5,537 nt of DNA, taken from Desulfobacteraceae bacterium. Lineage in GTDB: Bacteria; Desulfobacterota; Desulfobacteria; Desulfobacterales; Desulfobacteraceae. The position numbers were made by a program, and so were the translations under genes. Positions 5,421-5,537 of the stretch are shown piece after piece. Location: NCBI GenBank assembly GCA_003354055.1, contig PIVQ01000515.1, forward strand, positions 1-5,537. Direction: 5' to 3'. The notes under the pieces are model-generated. The model made no database searches, had not been told where the DNA came from, and saw nothing but the letters and a program-made list of their open reading frames with translations. The stretch's first letter is position 1; each line of letters starts with the position of its first letter.

Positions 5421-5537
5421 GAATCGTTACAAAATAACTTGATCTAAATACCCTGAAGGGCAGAAACTTGTTTCCAAAACCCCTTAAAAGACTGGGTATT
5501 TTGAAAACAAAAGATCAAGTAATTTTGGAGCCGATCC
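5421..5537. repeat. Long imperfect inverted repeat at the right edge
   Basis: AAAATAACTTGATCT (5431-5445) pairs at 14 of 15 positions with AGATCAAGTAATTTT (5512-5526). The next block AAATACCC (5446-5453) pairs exactly with GGGTATTT (5494-5501), and AAGGG (5456-5460) pairs with CCCTT (5481-5485). Farther out, GGAATCG (5420-5426) nearly matches the complement of CGATCC at the window end. The result is one long interrupted hairpin with bulges and a loop of about 20 nt. It lies between the M55 stop and the edge and is not coding on the plus strand. It may be a structured RNA, a 3' untranslated region or a mobile-element end; the sequence does not decide. Confidence 0.7.

Noticed and set aside
5484..5537. 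C-terminal end of a minus-strand protein at the right edge (18 codons ending at a TAA at 5484-5486, or about 30 codons in another frame)
   Set aside because: Both stretches are too short and show no recognisable motif; either could be real, but the window cannot support a call.

Overview
The window looks like chromosomal DNA from a sulfate-reducing Desulfobacterota bacterium of the Desulfobacter/Desulfobacula kind. This is inferred from protein style: a receiver-PAS protein with a Cys-rich 'SHGICPDC..KLYP' tail, and a lone receiver of the type usually fused to hybrid kinases in that group. No marker in the window proves the taxon.

Left part (1-1222, + strand): two conserved housekeeping genes. 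One is the 3' part of ybeY (rRNA-maturation endoribonuclease), whose start lies off the left edge. The other is a complete pdxJ (pyridoxine 5'-phosphate synthase) behind a strong ribosome binding site. A near-consensus sigma-70 promoter then overlaps the pdxJ stop codon, with a perfect 9-bp inverted repeat around it. It probably drives the next gene, a receiver-PAS protein with a four-cysteine C-terminal module and no recognisable output domain (1293-2294).

Middle part (2302-4308, - strand): four co-directional, tightly spaced genes. In transcription order they are a RelE/ParE-superfamily (Gp49/HigB-like) toxin, an overlapping and divergent HigA-like antitoxin, a single-domain response regulator, and a Cof-type HAD phosphatase. 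The HAD gene ends 7 bp from the receiver-PAS gene, tail to tail. The 3' end of the antitoxin gene is built from a 19-bp tandem repeat. The repeat is not a multiple of three, so copy-number change would alter the protein's C-terminus.

Right part (4436-5537): a divergent + strand gene encodes an M55-family (DppA-like) D-aminopeptidase with all expected metal and catalytic residues. Its last codons overlap a textbook intrinsic terminator that works on the opposite strand, so a leftward transcript must enter from beyond the right edge. Between that terminator and the window edge is a long imperfect inverted repeat that no gene explains. It could be a structured RNA, a 3' untranslated region or a mobile-element end.

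I see no complete new defence or metabolic system. The most unusual items are the inverted repeat plus antisense terminator at the right end, the atypical toxin-antitoxin pair with its repeat-built tail, and the promoter nested in an inverted repeat before the receiver-PAS gene.
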